From Pseudomonadota bacterium (lineage in GTDB: Bacteria; Pseudomonadota; Alphaproteobacteria; Rhizobiales; Xanthobacteraceae): 64,000 nucleotides of DNA. Below are positions 62,164 to 64,000 of this stretch, one piece after another. The notes beneath the pieces were generated by a model. The model searched no databases. It had not been told where the DNA came from and saw only the letters and a program-made list of their open reading frames with translations. The stretch is taken from assembly GCA_023435725.1 (NCBI GenBank), contig JAEYRD010000166.1:38562-102561 (forward strand), read 5' to 3'. The position numbers and the translations under genes are program-made. Position 1 is the first letter of the stretch. Each line of letters begins with the position of its first letter.

Positions 62164-62481
62164 TCACGCCGCCGCGTCGTGACCGCCGGCAGCGCCGCGC
62201 TTCTTCCGGTGCTTGCCGCGCAGGAACTGGATGTCCATTTCGGCACCGTTGACACGCACCAGCTCGCAGCGGCGATAGGCCAGGCCGGTCGACGACAGCA
62301 GCAGGAAGAATTCCTTCAGGTTCAATCCCTGGATCGAGCCTTCCACGGTGAGGGTGGCGTCGGTATCGGAGATCGCGTTGAGCTTGCAGTCGCGCCGCCA
62401 CGTGCCGTCGATCGCCATGATGCAGACATCATAGCCGCGACTGAACGTGACGCGCTCCGCACCCCTGCCATCCTCGGCCAT
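62164..62481 (-). CDS. PilZ-like protein with degenerate c-di-GMP motif
   Basis: 105 residues, two bases downstream of cheR. Beta-barrel-like pattern (RVTFSRGYDVCIMAIDGTWRRDCKLNAISDTDATLTVEGSIQG). The RxxxR box reads R10..R15 with an extra residue and the D/NxSxxG box is NAISDTDA, so both c-di-GMP-contact elements deviate; binding may be lost. A basic tail (RGKHRKKRG) ends it. Assignment is by pattern only; the cheR operon suggests a motility role. Confidence 0.7.
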   Translation of the reverse strand: MAEDGRGAERVTFSRGYDVCIMAIDGTWRRDCKLNAISDTDATLTVEGSIQGLNLKEFFLLLSSTGLAYRRCELVRVNGAEMDIQFLRGKHRKKRGAAGGHDAAA

Positions 62482-62483
62482 GC

Positions 62484-63365
62484 TTATCGTCCTGCCATCA
62501 CAGCCATGCGCGGCAGCGCGCTTGCGAGGGCCGGCTTGGGGGCCGCGGCCGCACGCTGGTCGTTCGGCTTATAGAGACCGCGCCGATCCGGGATCGGCCT
62601 GAACGTATCGGTCAATCCGACCACGGTTTCGGCCGCACCCAGCACCAGGAAGCCGTCGGGCTCGATCTGGCGCGCAAGGCGGTTGAAGATGTTGATCTTG
62701 GTGTCCTGATCAAAATAGATCAGCACGTTGCGGCAGAAGATGGCGTCGAACGTGCCGAGCTGGGAAAAGTCGTGCAGCAGGTTGAGCTGGCGGTGCTGGA
62801 TCATCGCACGCAATTCGGGATTGATCTGCCAGGTCTCGCCGGTCTGCTTGAAATATTTGACCAGCATCTGGATCGGCAGGCCGCGCTGCACCTCGAACTG
62901 GCTGTAGATGCCGGACTTGGCCTTTTCCAGCACCTCCTGCGACAGGTCGGTCGCGATGATCTCGACGCGCCAGCCGGTAAGAGCCGCGCCCATCTCCCTC
63001 AGGCACATCGCCAGTGAATAGGGCTCCTGCCCGGTCGAACCGGCGGCGCACCAGATGCGCACGCTGCGGCGGCCGGCGCGCGCCTTGATGATCTCAGGCA
63101 TGATGGTGTCGCGGAAATGATCGAACGGAACCTTGTCGCGAAAGAAGAAGGTCTCGTTGGTGGTCATCGCCTCGACCACGCTGGTGATAAGCGCGCCCGA
63201 GCCGCCTTGCAGCTTCTGCACGAGCTCGCCGATGCCGGAGAGCCCCGCCTTGCGCGCGAGCGGCAGCAGGCGGCTTTCGATCAGATATTGCTTGTCTGCG
63301 GACAGGTCGAGACCGGAATGGTCCCTCAGGAACTTACGCAGATACTCATATTCGGTCGGGGTCAC
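62484..63365 (-). CDS. cheR: Chemotaxis protein methyltransferase CheR
   Basis: 293 residues. N-terminal helical domain (YEYLRKFLRDHSGLDLSADKQYLIESRL, MTTNETFFFRDKVPFDHF) and a SAM-binding domain with CAAGSTGQEPYSLAM, the FCRNVLIYFD motif and DGFLVLGAAETV. Methylates glutamates on chemoreceptors, adjusting sensitivity. GTG start at 63365 with GAAAGGG upstream. Overlaps neither neighbour; spaced two bases from the PilZ-like gene. Confidence 0.95.
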   Translation of the reverse strand: MTPTEYEYLRKFLRDHSGLDLSADKQYLIESRLLPLARKAGLSGIGELVQKLQGGSGALITSVVEAMTTNETFFFRDKVPFDHFRDTIMPEIIKARAGRRSVRIWCAAGSTGQEPYSLAMCLREMGAALTGWRVEIIATDLSQEVLEKAKSGIYSQFEVQRGLPIQMLVKYFKQTGETWQINPELRAMIQHRQLNLLHDFSQLGTFDAIFCRNVLIYFDQDTKINIFNRLARQIEPDGFLVLGAAETVVGLTDTFRPIPDRRGLYKPNDQRAAAAPKPALASALPRMAVMAGR

Positions 63366-63426
63366 GGATACCCTTTCGGAAGCTGTACTGTAACACTCTG
63401 GCCGGAAATACGCGGGCCAGACACAC

Positions 63427-63813
63427 TCAGACCAACGCTCGTCCGACCGGGATCAAGCCAACTTCAGCGAACTTGTCGGCGATAATGTCTTTGTCGAATG
63501 GCTTCATGATGTATTCGTTGGCGCCGCCGCTGAGCGCCTGGGCGATATGAGCCACGTTGTTCTCGGTGGTGCAGAACACCACCTTCGGCTGCTCGCCGCC
63601 GGGCAGGCGACGCATGTGGCCCATGAACTCGAAGCCGTCCATCACGGGCATGTTCCAGTCGAGCAGCACCGCATCGGGCAGCTGCCGCTGGCAGATCTCG
63701 AGCGCCTTGGAGCCGTCCTCGGCCTCGGTGACTTCGAATTCCAGGCCTTCCAGGATCCGTCGCGCAATCTTGCGCACGACGCTGGAATCATCGACCACCA
63801 AACATGTTTTCAT
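63427..63813 (-). CDS. cheY: Chemotaxis response regulator CheY
   Basis: 128 residues, receiver only. VVDDSSVVRKIARRIL start (DD at 8-9), phospho-acceptor D52 (LLDWNMPVMDG), Thr/Ser TT-E and lysine in IMKPFD. Phosphorylated by CheA, it binds the flagellar switch. Same strand as cheR and cheW; ATG 63813. Confidence 0.95.
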   Translation of the reverse strand: MKTCLVVDDSSVVRKIARRILEGLEFEVTEAEDGSKALEICQRQLPDAVLLDWNMPVMDGFEFMGHMRRLPGGEQPKVVFCTTENNVAHIAQALSGGANEYIMKPFDKDIIADKFAEVGLIPVGRALV

Positions 63814-63845
63814 TTTGGTTCTCCGGATTCGATGTTTTCGTTAGT

Positions 63846-64000
63846 TCACGCAGCCATCTGCACTTCGGTCTTCAGTTCGAGGACGCGATCGACGTCGAGG
63901 ACGACCATGAGCTGGCCGTCGAGGCGGTGGACGCCGCCGGCGAGCTTGGCCATGCGGGGGTCGAGGTTGACGGGGTTCTCTTCCTTGCCGTCCTCGGGCA
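63846..64000 (-). CDS. cheW: CheW-type coupling protein, N-terminus cut by the window edge
   Basis: 51 residues of the C-terminus: PRMAKLAGGVHRLDGQLMVVLDVDRVL and the end ELKTEVQMAA. The VDRVL segment near the C-terminus is the usual CheW/CheA P5-type strand. Could also be the C-terminus of another CheW-domain protein; the rest lies outside. Confidence 0.75.
   Translation of the reverse strand, partial: PEDGKEENPVNLDPRMAKLAGGVHRLDGQLMVVLDVDRVLELKTEVQMAA

Overview
The window is high-GC and has the gene content of an alphaproteobacterium, most probably Bradyrhizobium or a close relative. This is inferred from gene style and order, the many Rhizobiales-type hypothetical families (DUF1488-like, DUF6894-like, zinc-ribbon small proteins), the pseudo-caspase family, and abundant intergenic palindromic repeats. 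No tRNA, rRNA, CRISPR array, insertion sequence or phage module was found.

Layout. 0-5.7 kb: a homogentisate/aromatic catabolic operon on the minus strand (flavin monooxygenase, small DUF2783-like protein, metallo-beta-lactamase-fold protein, hmgA, fahA cut by the window edge), divergent from a MarR regulator; a 20-bp palindrome lies between them. 5.8-14.4 kb: a lactonase-like hydrolase, a caspase-like protein with TPRs, an OmpA-domain protein, a two-gene RND efflux system and a Crp/Fnr regulator. 14.6-19.4 kb: an AsmA protein and a membrane adenylate/guanylate cyclase. 19.7-27.1 kb: a defence islet with hicAB, a complete type I restriction-modification system (hsdM, hsdS, hsdR) and, between hsdS and hsdR, the wreck of a brnT-type toxin-antitoxin pair. 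27.4-34.5 kb: envelope and unknown proteins and a GGDEF-EAL protein. 34.6-39.9 kb: a stretch of very small genes (including rpsU and a cold-shock gene), an autotransporter remnant and sparse DNA. 40-46.3 kb: a beta-propeller lactonase, a second RND-type adaptor, a second caspase-like protein, a 576-residue unknown with a DCDTTA motif and a secreted nuclease-like protein. 46.4-56.1 kb: an aminotransferase, an MBOAT acyltransferase with a membrane-anchored partner, a prolyl oligopeptidase-family peptidase, a flavin reductase-like protein and a sugar-acid dehydratase with an RraA-like protein. 56.4-64 kb: signalling genes (broken receiver, large hybrid kinase, FixJ-type regulator) and a chemotaxis cluster (receiver, PilZ-like, cheR, cheY, cheW cut by the edge).

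The most unusual signal is a pair of paralogous modules about 33 kb apart. Each has a caspase-fold protein in which both catalytic residues are replaced (His to Phe, Cys to Ser) next to a membrane-fusion (RND/HlyD-type) adaptor, and the two adaptors are also paralogues. The sequence argues for a scaffold or sensor role linked to the envelope rather than proteolysis. Other points of interest are the dead brnT toxin-antitoxin remnant inside the type I RM locus, the near-leaderless hicAB promoter with an overlapping palindrome, the MBL-fold protein that has lost one metal site, and a 40-residue membrane microprotein.
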